From assembly GCA_950097145.1 (NCBI GenBank), contig CATNCF010000017.1, positions 1 to 54,734 of the forward strand: a stretch of 54,734 bases of DNA, in the 5' to 3' direction. A program made the position numbers and the translations under genes. The notes below the pieces were generated by a model. It was given only the letters and a program-made list of their open reading frames with translations, was not told the DNA's origin and did not search any database. Shown here piece after piece: positions 24,193 through 32,633 of this stretch. Source of the stretch: an uncultured Lachnospiraceae bacterium. Its GTDB lineage: Bacteria > Bacillota > Clostridia > Lachnospirales > Lachnospiraceae. How positions within the stretch are numbered: the stretch's first letter is position 1; every line of letters starts with the position of its first letter.

Positions 24193-25278
24193 CTATTTTT
24201 CCACAATATAACCCTGTGCTTTCAGAAGCTCCGCACACAATATGGCTCCGCCTGCCGCACCCCGGACGGTATTGTGGGAAAGCCCGATAAATTTCCAGTC
24301 ATATACGCTGTCTTCCCTTAAACGTCCCACACTGATACCCATGCCATTTTCGTAATTCACATCTTCTGTTACCTGGGGGCGGTTATCTTCTTCCAGATAT
24401 TGAATAAACTGTTTGGGTGCGCTGGGCAATTCCAGTTCCTGGGGAACACCCTTAAATTCTGTTAATTTCTGAATTAATTGTTCCTTGGTGGGCTTTTTCC
24501 TAAATTTCACAAATACTGCCGCAGTATGCCCGTTCAATACCGGAACCCGGACGCACTGGCAGGTAATCACTGGAGTCTCTGCCGGTACGATCTTGCCGTC
24601 CTCGATGTGTCCCCAGATACGCAAAGGCTCTTTTTCTGATTTCTCTTCCTCGCCGCCGATAAACGGGATCACGTTTCCCTGCATTTCGGGCCAATCCTGG
24701 AACGTTTTTCCCGCCCCGGAAATTGCCTGATATGTGGTTGCAACTACCTCATAAGGCTCAAATTCCATCCACGCTGTTAATACTGGCGCGTAAGACTGGA
24801 TGGAACAATTTGGCTTTACCGCAACAAACCCTCTGTCTGTTCCCAAACGTTTCTTCTGGAACTCAATCACTTTCATATGTTCTGCATTGATTTCCGGCAC
24901 TACCATTGGCACGTCTTCTGTCCAGCGGTGTGCGCTGTTATTGGAAACCACGGGCGTCTCTGTCTTTGCATATGCTTCTTCGATACGTTTAATTTCTTCC
25001 TTTGACATATCCACTGCACTGAATACAAAGTCTACTTTGGAAGCAACAGCTTCAACCTCATTTACATTCATTACGATTAGATCTTTGACTGCCTCCGGCA
25101 TAGGTGTATCCATTTTCCAGCGGCCGCCTACTGCATCTTCATATCTTTTACCGGCAGAACGCGGGCTTGCCGCAATGGCAACAACTTCAAACCACGGATG
25201 GTTTTCCAGTAACGCAATAAAGCGCTGTCCTACCATTCCTGTTCCGCCAAGAATTCCTGCTCTTAATTTCTGACTCAT
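24193..25278 (-). CDS. asd: aspartate-semialdehyde dehydrogenase
   Basis: 361 residues. It converts aspartyl phosphate to aspartate semialdehyde with NADPH, the branch point to lysine, threonine, methionine and diaminopimelate. GGTGMVGQRF (11-20) is the nucleotide-binding loop, the nucleophile is Cys158 in VKPNCSIQSY, and NGHTAAVFVKF with later HNTVRGAAGG are conserved in the longer archaeal/fungal-type subfamily. It is monocistronic: a promoter is visible at 25370-25398 and a hairpin follows. GAGGAGAAG is the binding site. Confidence 0.95.
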   Translation of the reverse strand: MSQKLRAGILGGTGMVGQRFIALLENHPWFEVVAIAASPRSAGKRYEDAVGGRWKMDTPMPEAVKDLIVMNVNEVEAVASKVDFVFSAVDMSKEEIKRIEEAYAKTETPVVSNNSAHRWTEDVPMVVPEINAEHMKVIEFQKKRLGTDRGFVAVKPNCSIQSYAPVLTAWMEFEPYEVVATTYQAISGAGKTFQDWPEMQGNVIPFIGGEEEKSEKEPLRIWGHIEDGKIVPAETPVITCQCVRVPVLNGHTAAVFVKFRKKPTKEQLIQKLTEFKGVPQELELPSAPKQFIQYLEEDNRPQVTEDVNYENGMGISVGRLREDSVYDWKFIGLSHNTVRGAAGGAILCAELLKAQGYIVEK

Positions 25279-25369
25279 TTCTTCTCCTCACTCTCCCTGC
25301 CAAAAAGCTGGGAGCTTCCATATCCTTTTCTCTTGTCCGTTCTAGGCGTACAAATGTATTTCGTAAGTT

Positions 25370-25398
25370 ATACTAATATATTTCGATTAAAAATGCAA
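25370..25398 (-). promoter_or_regulatory. sigma-A-type promoter of asd
   Basis: On the minus strand TTGCAT (-35) and TAGTAT (-10) stand 17 bases apart, about 92 bp upstream of the asd start. The spacing is ideal. The leader between it and the start has no recognisable riboswitch; it is too short for a lysine riboswitch. Confidence 0.6.
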
Positions 25399-25464
25399 GC
25401 CCAAAAATTGTACAAATTCAACAGAACATCTACAGCAAAATTGTATAAGATGTATAATGTTCTG

Positions 25465-26886
25465 CTATTTCAGCAGTTCTTTTTCCCAATCTGGAAGCTG
25501 CTTTTTCCAGTCCTGTGACAAATACTCCTGTTCCTGGGCAATTACTTTTTTCATTGCCTCTTGTCCAGGCGCACCGATCGTCAGCCGCTTTTCCACACAG
25601 GTTTTCATGGAAACCGCATCAAAAATATCTTCTTCAAATACTGGACTGATCTTTTTTAGTTCTTCTAATGACATGTCATCAATAGCAATTTTTTTATCAA
25701 TACAGTATAATACAATTTGTCCTACAATTCCATGGGCGTCCCGGAAAGGTACGCCGCGATTCACCAGATAATCCGCTGCATCTGTGGCATTGGTAAACCC
25801 GTTTTGGGCGCTTGCCTCCATTTTATCCCGATTGAATTTCATAGTGGACAGCATTCCAGAAAACAGGGCAAGACAGCCTTTTACAGTGTCTATGGCGTCA
25901 AACGCCAGCTCTTTATCTTCCTGCATATCCTTATTATAGGCCAGCGGAATCCCCTTCATGGTGGTAAGCAGAGATATCAGCGCACCGTAGACACGGCCTG
26001 TTTTTCCCCGGACAAGCTCTGCTATATCTGGATTTTTCTTCTGGGGCATAATACTGCTTCCAGTACTATAGGCGTCATCGATCTCCACAAATTGGTATTC
26101 GTTGCTGTTCCATATAATAATTTCCTCTGAAAAACGGCTTAAATGCATCATCACTGTGGACAATGCTGACAAGTATTCAATAAGATAATCCCGATCAGAC
26201 ACACCGTCCATACTGTTTAATGTGGGCCCGTCAAATCCCAGTAGCTCTGCCGTATAATATCGATCCAGATGATACGTGGTCCCTGCCAGCGCACCAGAAC
26301 CAAGGGGGCAATAATTCATCCTATGATAGATATCCTGCATACGGAGGCGGTCGCGCTTGAACATCTCAAAGTAAGCTCCCATATGATGCGCCAGTGTGAC
26401 AGGCTGTGCTTTCTGCAGATGTGTAAATCCCGGCATAAAGGTATTTATATTGTTCTCCATAATTCTTAAAATAACATTTAACAACTCATTCAATAGCCTG
26501 TCCACTTCCATAAGCTCCTGTCTGATATATAGACGCATATCCAGAGCCACCTGGTCATTACGGCTTCTTCCCGTATGTAATTTCTTGCCAATGTCTCCCA
26601 AACGCTCAATGAGCATTGCCTCCACAAAGCTATGAATATCCTCATATTCATGGGAAATCTCCAAAGTCCCTGTTTCCACCTCTTTCAGGATTTCTTTTAC
26701 TGCCGCTACTAATTCTTCTGATTCCTGTTCTGTCAGAATCCCTTGTTTCCCCAGCATTTTTACATGGGCAATGCTGCCCTCCATGTCTTGGCGGTAAAAT
26801 TTCTTGTCAAATGATATAGACGCATTAAAATTATAAACTAATTGATCTGTCTCTTTTGTAAAGCGTCCGCCCCACAATTGTGCCAT
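25465..26886 (-). CDS. argH: argininosuccinate lyase
   Basis: 473 residues, usual length. It splits argininosuccinate to arginine and fumarate, the last step of arginine biosynthesis. LWGGRF opens the protein, the family signature GSSIMPQKKNPD is near 283-294, and TGRSRNDQVALDMRLY (about 105-120) is the substrate region; TAEL... and the catalytic HLQKAQPVTLAHH are also present. The start lies 12 bp after the queH stop, so the two are probably cotranscribed. argG is not in the window. Confidence 0.97.
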   Translation of the reverse strand: MAQLWGGRFTKETDQLVYNFNASISFDKKFYRQDMEGSIAHVKMLGKQGILTEQESEELVAAVKEILKEVETGTLEISHEYEDIHSFVEAMLIERLGDIGKKLHTGRSRNDQVALDMRLYIRQELMEVDRLLNELLNVILRIMENNINTFMPGFTHLQKAQPVTLAHHMGAYFEMFKRDRLRMQDIYHRMNYCPLGSGALAGTTYHLDRYYTAELLGFDGPTLNSMDGVSDRDYLIEYLSALSTVMMHLSRFSEEIIIWNSNEYQFVEIDDAYSTGSSIMPQKKNPDIAELVRGKTGRVYGALISLLTTMKGIPLAYNKDMQEDKELAFDAIDTVKGCLALFSGMLSTMKFNRDKMEASAQNGFTNATDAADYLVNRGVPFRDAHGIVGQIVLYCIDKKIAIDDMSLEELKKISPVFEEDIFDAVSMKTCVEKRLTIGAPGQEAMKKVIAQEQEYLSQDWKKQLPDWEKELLK

Positions 26887-26898
26887 ACGTTTCCTCCT

Positions 26899-27579
26899 TC
26901 ATTGTAACGTTTTAGAGTGCTGTTCTTTCTGCCGTTCTCGTTCCTGCTTGGAAAACACGCATCCGCAGTAATCCTGGCGGTACATGCCATAAGCTCTGGA
27001 AAGTTCTACAGAACGTTTATATCCATTTTTTTTCTTAAAATCAGAACAGAGATAGGAAATTCCATATTCTTCTGCAAGCCTCTCTCCAATTTCATTTAAT
27101 TTTTCCGCATTTTTTAACGGGCTGACAGACAGGGTAGTTGTAAAATAATCCAGTTCCAGCTTTTTCGCATATTCAGCCGATTCCCGCAGACGCAGTTCAT
27201 AGCACTGAAAACATCTCTCCCTGCCCTCCGGCAAATGTTCCATTCCTTCTGCCATCTTATAAAACCGCTGGCTGTCGAAAGTGCCTTCCACAAAATCTAT
27301 GGGATAAAATATTCTATGGCTCTCTTGTTCTGCTAAAATATTTTTCGTAAATTTTTCAATAAAACTTTGTTGTTCTTCCACCCGCTTTTTATATTCCTGG
27401 GGCGGATAAATATTAGGATTATAATAGAACACAGTAATTTGAAAATATCTGGATAGATATTCCAGTACAGAACTGCTGCAAGGCGCGCAGCAGCTATGAA
27501 GCAGCAGCCTTGGCACTTTTTCCTGGTTCTGCTGCTCCTGTATCACCTGCTCCATTTCTTTTTGGTAATTACGTTTCAT
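26899..27579 (-). CDS. queH: epoxyqueuosine reductase QueH
   Basis: 226 residues. QueH performs the last step of queuosine synthesis in tRNA, reducing epoxyqueuosine, and replaces QueG. The expected cysteines are visible: LHSCCAPCSS (N-terminal), GRERCFQCYELRL (middle) and DYCGCVFS (C-terminal), which together bind an iron-sulfur cluster and a metal. The length fits the family. It lies nine bases after the alcohol dehydrogenase stop and 12 bp before argH. Confidence 0.93.
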   Translation of the reverse strand: MKRNYQKEMEQVIQEQQNQEKVPRLLLHSCCAPCSSSVLEYLSRYFQITVFYYNPNIYPPQEYKKRVEEQQSFIEKFTKNILAEQESHRIFYPIDFVEGTFDSQRFYKMAEGMEHLPEGRERCFQCYELRLRESAEYAKKLELDYFTTTLSVSPLKNAEKLNEIGERLAEEYGISYLCSDFKKKNGYKRSVELSRAYGMYRQDYCGCVFSKQERERQKEQHSKTLQ

Positions 27580-27588
27580 GTCCTGCCT

Positions 27589-28689
27589 CTATCTGCGGAA
27601 TGCATACAAGGTATCCTTATCCATCTGAAAAGGATAATTCTTCAATTTTGCCTGATTTGCCATAATAGATTTTACATTTTCAATCCATAACCCTTCTGGA
27701 ATCTCTACTTTTCCCAATAGTTCATCCAGATATTTTGTGAATTCTTCCACTGTGGCAAATCCCATCCGTCCAAGCACAGACTGCACATCTTTCTTGTCCT
27801 GATAAGATGACAAAAATCCTGACAGAAAAATCCCCACTGCTTTTCCATGGGGCACCTGCATTTCATAGGTAACGGCATAACTCAGGCCATGGGGAATCGA
27901 TGTTCCCGTGTGGGTAATCGCCATACCGGCAGTGGCTGCCATCTGCATCAGCACATCAAACCCCTGATCTGAAAAAGTCTGCGCCGGATTTTCTCCCTGG
28001 CGCCTGCATGTTATGAGTTCTTCTTTAATATCTGAAAAAAGTGACAGACCTTTTTCTGAGTACATGCGGTTGTAGGAATCTGCATTCGTATTCAAATAGC
28101 TCTCAAGTAAATGCGCCAGTGCATCTACCGCTGTGTCTATTAAAGTATCAAGACCCGCTGTTTTCAGATAACGGCTGTCTATCAGCGCAAGTTCTGGATA
28201 TATTTTGTGGCTGATGCTTTTTTTTGTCTTACGGGCATGTATCGTCAGTATGGCATATGGCGTAACCTCGGAACCTGTTCCCGCTGTTGTTGGAATCTCC
28301 GCTACCGGGAGCGCCAGTAAATCCTTTTCCTCGTATAGAGCACTCTCGTCCTCTTGGGGGTTTGCAATCATCAGCGCAATTGCTTTTGCCGCATCCATAG
28401 GGGAGCCTCCGCCGATTCCCACAACAAAATCCACCTGTTCTTTTCTTCCCAGTTCCCTTGCTTTCATTACGGTTTCAATGGATGGATTTTCCTCAATATC
28501 GTCAAATATCACATATTTTGTTTCTTCTTCCTGTAATGCTTTTTCAACGTCCAGTAAAGAACCGTTGACACGGGAAGAATGCTTTCCTGTTACAATCATC
28601 GCTTTTGAGCCCAGAGATGCAAGTTCATCTCGGTGATTCATCACACAATCATTTTCACTGTATACCTTGGTTGGCATATAAATCTGCAT
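27589..28689 (-). CDS. iron-containing alcohol dehydrogenase family protein
   Basis: 366 residues of the group III Fe-ADH fold. The dinucleotide loop is GIGGGSPMDAAKAIA (about 93-107), PTTAGTGSEVTPYA binds the cofactor phosphate, and the metal ligands are Asp and His in DTAVDALAHLLESYL and two histidines in HTGTSIPHGLSYAVTYEMQVPHGKA. It would interconvert an aldehyde or ketone and an alcohol with NAD(P)H; the substrate cannot be read from sequence. GAAAGGAAAA precedes the start. The gene heads a run with queH and argH. Confidence 0.92.
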   Translation of the reverse strand: MQIYMPTKVYSENDCVMNHRDELASLGSKAMIVTGKHSSRVNGSLLDVEKALQEEETKYVIFDDIEENPSIETVMKARELGRKEQVDFVVGIGGGSPMDAAKAIALMIANPQEDESALYEEKDLLALPVAEIPTTAGTGSEVTPYAILTIHARKTKKSISHKIYPELALIDSRYLKTAGLDTLIDTAVDALAHLLESYLNTNADSYNRMYSEKGLSLFSDIKEELITCRRQGENPAQTFSDQGFDVLMQMAATAGMAITHTGTSIPHGLSYAVTYEMQVPHGKAVGIFLSGFLSSYQDKKDVQSVLGRMGFATVEEFTKYLDELLGKVEIPEGLWIENVKSIMANQAKLKNYPFQMDKDTLYAFRR

Positions 28690-28727
28690 AGTTTATTTTC
28701 CTTTCTCTTTTTAGAAACATCTTAAAT

Positions 28728-28767
28728 CACAAGGGCTCCTCCCGCTTCGCGGGTCCCTCCTCATGCT
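28728..28767. repeat. 40-bp intergenic repeat, copy 1
   Basis: The unit begins CACAAGGGCTCCTCCCGCTT and ends TCCCTCCTCATGCT; in its middle CCCGC-TTC-GCGGG forms a compact hairpin. The second copy at 28796-28835 is identical. Both lie in the gap between the M15 peptidase stop and the alcohol dehydrogenase start. It resembles a REP-like element. Confidence 0.9.
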
Positions 28768-28795
28768 CTTCTGCTTTTATGGCCATTTTTCTAAG

Positions 28796-28835
28796 CACAA
28801 GGGCTCCTCCCGCTTCGCGGGTCCCTCCTCATGCT
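28796..28835. repeat. 40-bp intergenic repeat, copy 2
   Basis: Identical to copy 1, in the same orientation, 28 bases after its end. The shared hairpin CCCGC-TTC-GCGGG might stop or stabilise transcripts coming from either side. Confidence 0.9.
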
Positions 28836-28866
28836 AAAGTATAACTCTTTTTTGATTTTTTCACAA

Positions 28867-29805
28867 CTATTTCTCAAAATGCTGGTAATCCTTTACAGAA
28901 TTCCAATTTCCTCCCCAGGTAAATCCATGTTCTGTAAATAACTGATAGCACAGATCATTTTCATCTATCTTATGTTCAAACTCCCGGCTGCGCTCTGCAT
29001 AGTCTGCACCGTTTGCAGGACTGATCGTTGTGTCACCGCTGCCGCTTTTCTTCACATAGGGATTATACCTGGGATTAATATCTATGGCAACACCCAGACT
29101 ATGGCGGGACATTCTGCCGGTTCCTGCGATTTCCCGGTAATTAAATGCGGAAGTATTATTGTCGCTCATGGATAATTCATCTTCTGCACCGTATTCATCT
29201 ATGAGAACCATCTTTTCTATGGGATAGGAATTTTTATATAATTCTTCCATAATTTCCAGTAGTTCTTCTGCAATAGAAGCATTTACCACAAGCTCTCCAA
29301 TATGTGTCTGCCCGTCAAATCCCATATGCAGCACTCTAAGATACCGAAGTTCGCTAAAAGAAATATTGTCATTTTCCTGATAAGAAATTCCTGAAATTCT
29401 CTGCTGCAGTTTCTCCCCAAGTTCCTCACTATAAAACAGGCTATGAACCATATCCGTTCCCATATTAGAGACATCCAGGACTGTCCCGGCCTCCATAAGC
29501 TGGATTTCGGCAAAATCTAACACAGGTTCTGGCTCTATATGGGAAAAACCTTCTATCGTTTCCTCCTGGTTCTTCTTGGATTCCTTTTGCTCTCTGTCTT
29601 CTTTGTCTGACGGAATTTCTCTGGACTTTGTCTGCTCTTTCTCTTCCTCTTTTGAGTTGTCTGCTTCCGCAGATTCTGCGTATTCTTCCTGCTTTTTCTC
29701 TTCCTGCGCGATATCTGGCTTTTGAAAACACTGCCAGCCAAGAACGGCAAGGAATGCAAGCGCCAAAAGCCCAAATCCTATTTTCTTCAAAATTTTATTC
29801 CGCAT
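28867..29805 (-). CDS. membrane-anchored M15 family peptidase
   Basis: 312 residues. One N-terminal membrane helix (about 8-25) is followed by a long Glu/Lys-rich linker (about 32-88), then an M15 (VanY/endolysin-like) domain. The zinc site is visible as SRHSLGVAIDINPRYNP (His and Asp) and the C-terminal DYQHFEK (His); GDTTISPANGADY and HGFTWGGNW are also conserved. It should cut peptide bonds in peptidoglycan (D-Ala-D-Ala or L-Ala-D-Glu type) outside the membrane, with the charged linker reaching into the wall. The gene is monocistronic; 29806-29986 upstream contains only AT-rich promoter-like sequence. Confidence 0.88.
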   Translation of the reverse strand: MRNKILKKIGFGLLALAFLAVLGWQCFQKPDIAQEEKKQEEYAESAEADNSKEEEKEQTKSREIPSDKEDREQKESKKNQEETIEGFSHIEPEPVLDFAEIQLMEAGTVLDVSNMGTDMVHSLFYSEELGEKLQQRISGISYQENDNISFSELRYLRVLHMGFDGQTHIGELVVNASIAEELLEIMEELYKNSYPIEKMVLIDEYGAEDELSMSDNNTSAFNYREIAGTGRMSRHSLGVAIDINPRYNPYVKKSGSGDTTISPANGADYAERSREFEHKIDENDLCYQLFTEHGFTWGGNWNSVKDYQHFEK

Positions 29806-29986
29806 TTCTTTCCCTTACTTCTTTTCATAATTTTGTATTACTTTAACCAATTTAATATGCTAAAAAATGACTTGCAGGATTATGTGAATGATATATTTAC
29901 ATTAATCCAAAATTGATCTATCTATAAAATACTATAATACAATTAGATATTCAAGGACTTTCAGGATTTTATAACTCTATCATAGA

Positions 29987-30094
29987 TCACTGATAAAATA
30001 CAGCTCCAGCAATACCGCTTATAAAAATAATCACAATTGGATTCACTTTCCAATTCCGTAATAGAAACAGCATACTTAAACATATAATTTTCAT
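29987..30094 (-). CDS. 35-residue hydrophobic ORF coupled to the MATE gene, possible chromate-transporter remnant
   Basis: The ATG overlaps the MATE stop in ATGA. The peptide reads MLFLLRNWKVNPIVIIFISG after six residues and ends AGAVFYQ, one membrane helix. The motif KVNPI followed by a hydrophobic stretch and GxxG resembles the last helix of ChrA-type chromate transporters, so it may be a gene tail left after a deletion. A real small membrane protein translated by reinitiation is the alternative. It has no own ribosome binding site. Confidence 0.4.
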   Translation of the reverse strand: MKIICLSMLFLLRNWKVNPIVIIFISGIAGAVFYQ

Positions 30095-31428
30095 TCTTCT
30101 GCTTTGTTATGGCTGTTTCCTAAGCTTCGAAAATATAAACCTCCCGCCAACACCGCTGTCAAACATTCCGTAACCGGAAACGTCAGCCACAGCCCTGTCA
30201 TCCCAAAAAATTCAGACAGCATAAAAGCCAGTGGAACAATCAGCACAAATCCCCGCAGTATTGAGACAGCGTTTCCAGGTCTTGCCCGGTCTATCGAGGT
30301 AAAATAAATGGCTGTCACAATATTAAAACCTGCAAATACGATTGCCGTAAAATACAGGCGCAGCCCTTCTACCGCAATCTTTTGAAGCTGCTCTTTCCCT
30401 TCACTATTAAAAAGAGATACCACAAAATCTGCTTTCCAAAACATCCCCGCATAGATCAAGACGGACAGAACCACAACCGTCGCCACTGCATAGCGGAACA
30501 CGGAAGATATTCTTCCAGTTTCACCTGCTCCGTAATATCTGCTTATAATTGGCTGGATTCCCTGGGCAATGCCGGTAAATACAGAAATAACCACCAGTGA
30601 CAGGTTGGCTATGACCCCATAAGCCGCCACCCCGGTATTTCCTTTTAGAGACAGCATAATCGTATTAAAAATCACAATTACAATTCCAGAAGAAAGTTCC
30701 GCCACCAAAGAGGGCGCTCCGCCTGCCATAATCTGCACACCCTTTCTTAGAGCAATGCCAGTTTTCACCATATGGAACGTATTTTTCCGCTGAATAAAAA
30801 AAACGGATTGAATCCCAATACTTATAAGGGGAGCCAGGCCCGTTGCAAACACTGCGCCAAAAATCCCCATGCCGAACGGAAAGATAAAGATATAATCCAA
30901 TATGATATTTGAAAAGCTTCCTCCCAGCATAGCAGCCATGGCAAACTGGGGATTTCCATCATTTCTTACAAAACAAAGCAGCAAATCATTCGCAAGGAAT
31001 GCTGGCGAAAACAGAAGCAGCACCTTTAAATATGTCCTGCACATATCATACACCGCCTTATCTGCGCCTAAAAGATTTGTGATCCAATCCGCACCAAAAA
31101 TCCCGGCAAGCACAAACAGAAGGGCAAAACCTGATGCCAAAATCACCGTTTGGGAAAAAACCTGACTCCTTTCTCTCCCTGATTTCTGGCTTTTTAAAAT
31201 AGAAAAGCGGGTAGCCCCTCCCATCGCCATCATCAGCCCTGTCCCATGAATCAGACTGTATACTGGTATGGCAAGATTCAGCGCTGCCAGCCCATCACTC
31301 CCCAGCCCCTTCGCTACAAAATAAGTATCAGCAAGGATATAACAAGAAAGCCCCAGCATTCCTAAGATATTTAAACTTGCATATTTTACATATTCATTCC
31401 ATGTACTCATAATATCATTTCTTCGCAT
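30091..31428 (-). CDS. MATE family efflux transporter
   Basis: 445 residues with about twelve membrane segments arranged in two halves. ADTYFVAKGLGSDGLAALNLAIPVYSLIHGTGLMMAMGGATRFS is the typical first-half MATE pattern; the second half has VISVFTGIAQGIQPIISRYYGAG. It exports cationic drugs or metabolites against Na+ or H+. The ATG at 31428 has AAAGGA nine bases upstream; longer frames reach into the terminator hairpin. A strong promoter and an intrinsic terminator lie in its own leader, so expression is probably attenuated. Confidence 0.9.
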   Translation of the reverse strand: MRRNDIMSTWNEYVKYASLNILGMLGLSCYILADTYFVAKGLGSDGLAALNLAIPVYSLIHGTGLMMAMGGATRFSILKSQKSGRERSQVFSQTVILASGFALLFVLAGIFGADWITNLLGADKAVYDMCRTYLKVLLLFSPAFLANDLLLCFVRNDGNPQFAMAAMLGGSFSNIILDYIFIFPFGMGIFGAVFATGLAPLISIGIQSVFFIQRKNTFHMVKTGIALRKGVQIMAGGAPSLVAELSSGIVIVIFNTIMLSLKGNTGVAAYGVIANLSLVVISVFTGIAQGIQPIISRYYGAGETGRISSVFRYAVATVVVLSVLIYAGMFWKADFVVSLFNSEGKEQLQKIAVEGLRLYFTAIVFAGFNIVTAIYFTSIDRARPGNAVSILRGFVLIVPLAFMLSEFFGMTGLWLTFPVTECLTAVLAGGLYFRSLGNSHNKAEE

Positions 31429-31445
31429 ACATCTTAATCCTTTCA

Positions 31446-31504
31446 TAAATAAAAAGCACCAGAACCTCATATCTTCTATGGCCTAATGATATGAAGCCTG
31501 GTGC
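31446..31504 (-). terminator. intrinsic terminator inside the MATE leader (probable attenuator)
   Basis: On the minus strand GCACCAG-GC-TTCATATC pairs with GATATGAGG-TT-CTGGTGC, followed by TTTTTATTT. It begins about 50 bases after the predicted transcription start and ends about 20 bases before the MATE start. No minus-strand gene lies upstream that it could serve, so it must act on the MATE transcript. The sequence before it (TTTTCCT...AGGGGAA) can form another stem. I do not recognise a known riboswitch. Confidence 0.75.
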
Positions 31505-31555
31505 AAATTCCCCTACCCGGCGGCAAAGGAAAACCTTACTCTTATTACTCTGTTG

Positions 31556-31584
31556 ATTATATCTTATCTCACATAATTATTCAA
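31556..31584 (-). promoter_or_regulatory. sigma-A promoter of the MATE gene
   Basis: TTGAAT and a perfect TATAAT are separated by 17 bases on the minus strand. Transcription should start near 31548, giving a leader of about 120 bases that contains the terminator at 31446-31504. Confidence 0.8.
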
Positions 31585-31661
31585 GCACCTGCTGCAAAAA
31601 ATTTTCTCACGATTTATTTTTCCCAGCGTACAGTATACAAAAGACTATTATCAGGAAAATT

Positions 31662-31841
31662 ATGAAAAATAATTGTTCAAACCTCTATATTCTTACAACT
31701 GTCGCCTGCCAGCTTACTGAATGCCTCAGTGAAAAAGAACTTGAAATTCTTTCTGCTGATTTAACCGCCCTTGGATATATGATTGAATCATTACTGAAAC
31801 GCCAGTCTAATTGTGGAAACCACGAAACTGCATGTCCATAA
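31662..31841 (+). CDS. small DUF6774-like protein
   Basis: 59 residues. AGGA lies five bases before the ATG. The sequence has TTVACQLTECLSEKELEILS and then ADLTALGYMIESLL, a helical pattern I associate with DUF6774 proteins of Lachnospiraceae, where C-x(3-5)-C and a LSADL-like repeat are typical. The end has two more cysteines (NCGNHETAC). No function is known to me. It is 69 bp ahead of the small XRE regulator and in the same direction, so both may share a transcript; the MATE promoter lies divergent just upstream. Confidence 0.7.
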   Translation: MKNNCSNLYILTTVACQLTECLSEKELEILSADLTALGYMIESLLKRQSNCGNHETACP

Positions 31842-31910
31842 ATTCCCGATGCATATTTCAATAATTTCGGGAAAAACTTTATCCTATATACAAGTTTGGA
31901 GTGATGATCA

Positions 31911-32108
31911 ATGAAAGTTACCCTTAATGAAATATTAGAACACAAAGGAATATCTCAAAACAAAATAGCAAAAGACACGGGAATATCTACCACCACACTC
32001 AGGAATCTGAATCACAACAGAACTACACGCATAAGCTTTGATATATTAGAAAAAATCTGTATTTATCTTAATTGTGGAGTGGAAGATATTCTTTCTGTGG
32101 AAAAATAA
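31911..32108 (+). CDS. small XRE/Cro-type DNA-binding protein
   Basis: 65 residues, a bare helix-turn-helix domain: TLNEILEHKGISQNKIAKDTGISTTTLRNLNHN is the canonical HTH_3/Cro pattern, then FDILEKICIYLNCGVEDIL. There is no effector domain, as usual for such small Firmicutes repressors. The binding site upstream is GGAGTGATGATCA, seven to twelve bases before the ATG. A terminator follows at 32153. It could regulate the small gene upstream or the MATE exporter, but no operator is evident. Confidence 0.88.
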   Translation: MKVTLNEILEHKGISQNKIAKDTGISTTTLRNLNHNRTTRISFDILEKICIYLNCGVEDILSVEK

Positions 32109-32152
32109 AAATTATTTTTATATCAGCCTGTCCATAATTCACATCTGCTTAC

Positions 32153-32192
32153 GGTGATTGTCTCAGTCCCAGAACGAACAATCACCTTTTCC
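32153..32192 (+). terminator. intrinsic terminator after the XRE gene
   Basis: GGTGATTGT pairs with ACAATCACC over a 16-base loop and is followed by TTTTCCTTTG. It lies about 45 bases after the XRE stop. The rest of 32193-32339 carries AT-rich promoter-like sequence for the next gene. Confidence 0.75.
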
Positions 32193-32339
32193 TTTGTAAA
32201 TTCCAAAATTGACGAATCTAAAACAATGCCTTATACTATTATTTTCAAGTCAAACAACGGTAGAATCGCCGAAAATCCACCGCCAGTTCCTTCCATGAAC
32301 GTATTATATTAAGTGTTATGTCAATAAGAAGGTCAAGAA

Positions 32340-32633
32340 ATGAATCAGGAAACAATCGGAACATTTATTGCTGCTTGCCGTAAGGAACAAAGGCTTACAC
32401 AAATGCAGTTAGCTAAAAAACTTATTATTACCAACCGGGCAGTCTCAAAATGGGAAACAGGAAAAAGTTGTCCAGATGTATCTATTATGCTGGATTTATG
32501 CGATGTTCTGGAAATTACCGTAAATGAACTGCTCTCTGGAGAAAGGATCTCAATGAAACATTATCACAAAAAGCAGAACAAAATCTTCTTGAGTTCCAGC
32601 GCAAAAAAGACAAGGCACAAAAAAGTTTATTAA
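32340..32633 (+). pseudogene. frameshifted XRE-type regulator
   Basis: The first 75 codons encode a normal XRE domain (FIAACRKEQRLTQMQLAKKL, AVSKWETGKSCPDVSIMLDLCDVLEITVNELLSGE). After MKHYHKK the frame turns to unrelated residues and stops. One more A in the AAAAA run near 32564 would restore KAEQNLLEFQRKKDKAQKSLLRVEL, the usual continuation in this family, which then leads into membrane helices. So a one-base deletion broke the gene, and the expected membrane part is also missing, because the minus-strand ABC gene starts soon after. AAGAAGGTCAAG precedes the ATG. The DNA-binding part might still be made. Confidence 0.75.

Noticed and set aside
25279-25464. Lysine riboswitch in the asd leader
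   Set aside because: The leader between promoter and start is under 100 bases, too short for the lysine aptamer, and no characteristic stems are seen.
28728-28835. CRISPR array
   Set aside because: Only two repeats with one 28-bp spacer and no cas genes.
31429-31555. Known riboswitch classes (fluoride, guanidine, ZTP, cobalamin, preQ1) for the MATE leader
   Set aside because: A CCGCCGGG stretch recalls ZTP RNA, but the required 5' half is missing; none of the other consensus cores is present.
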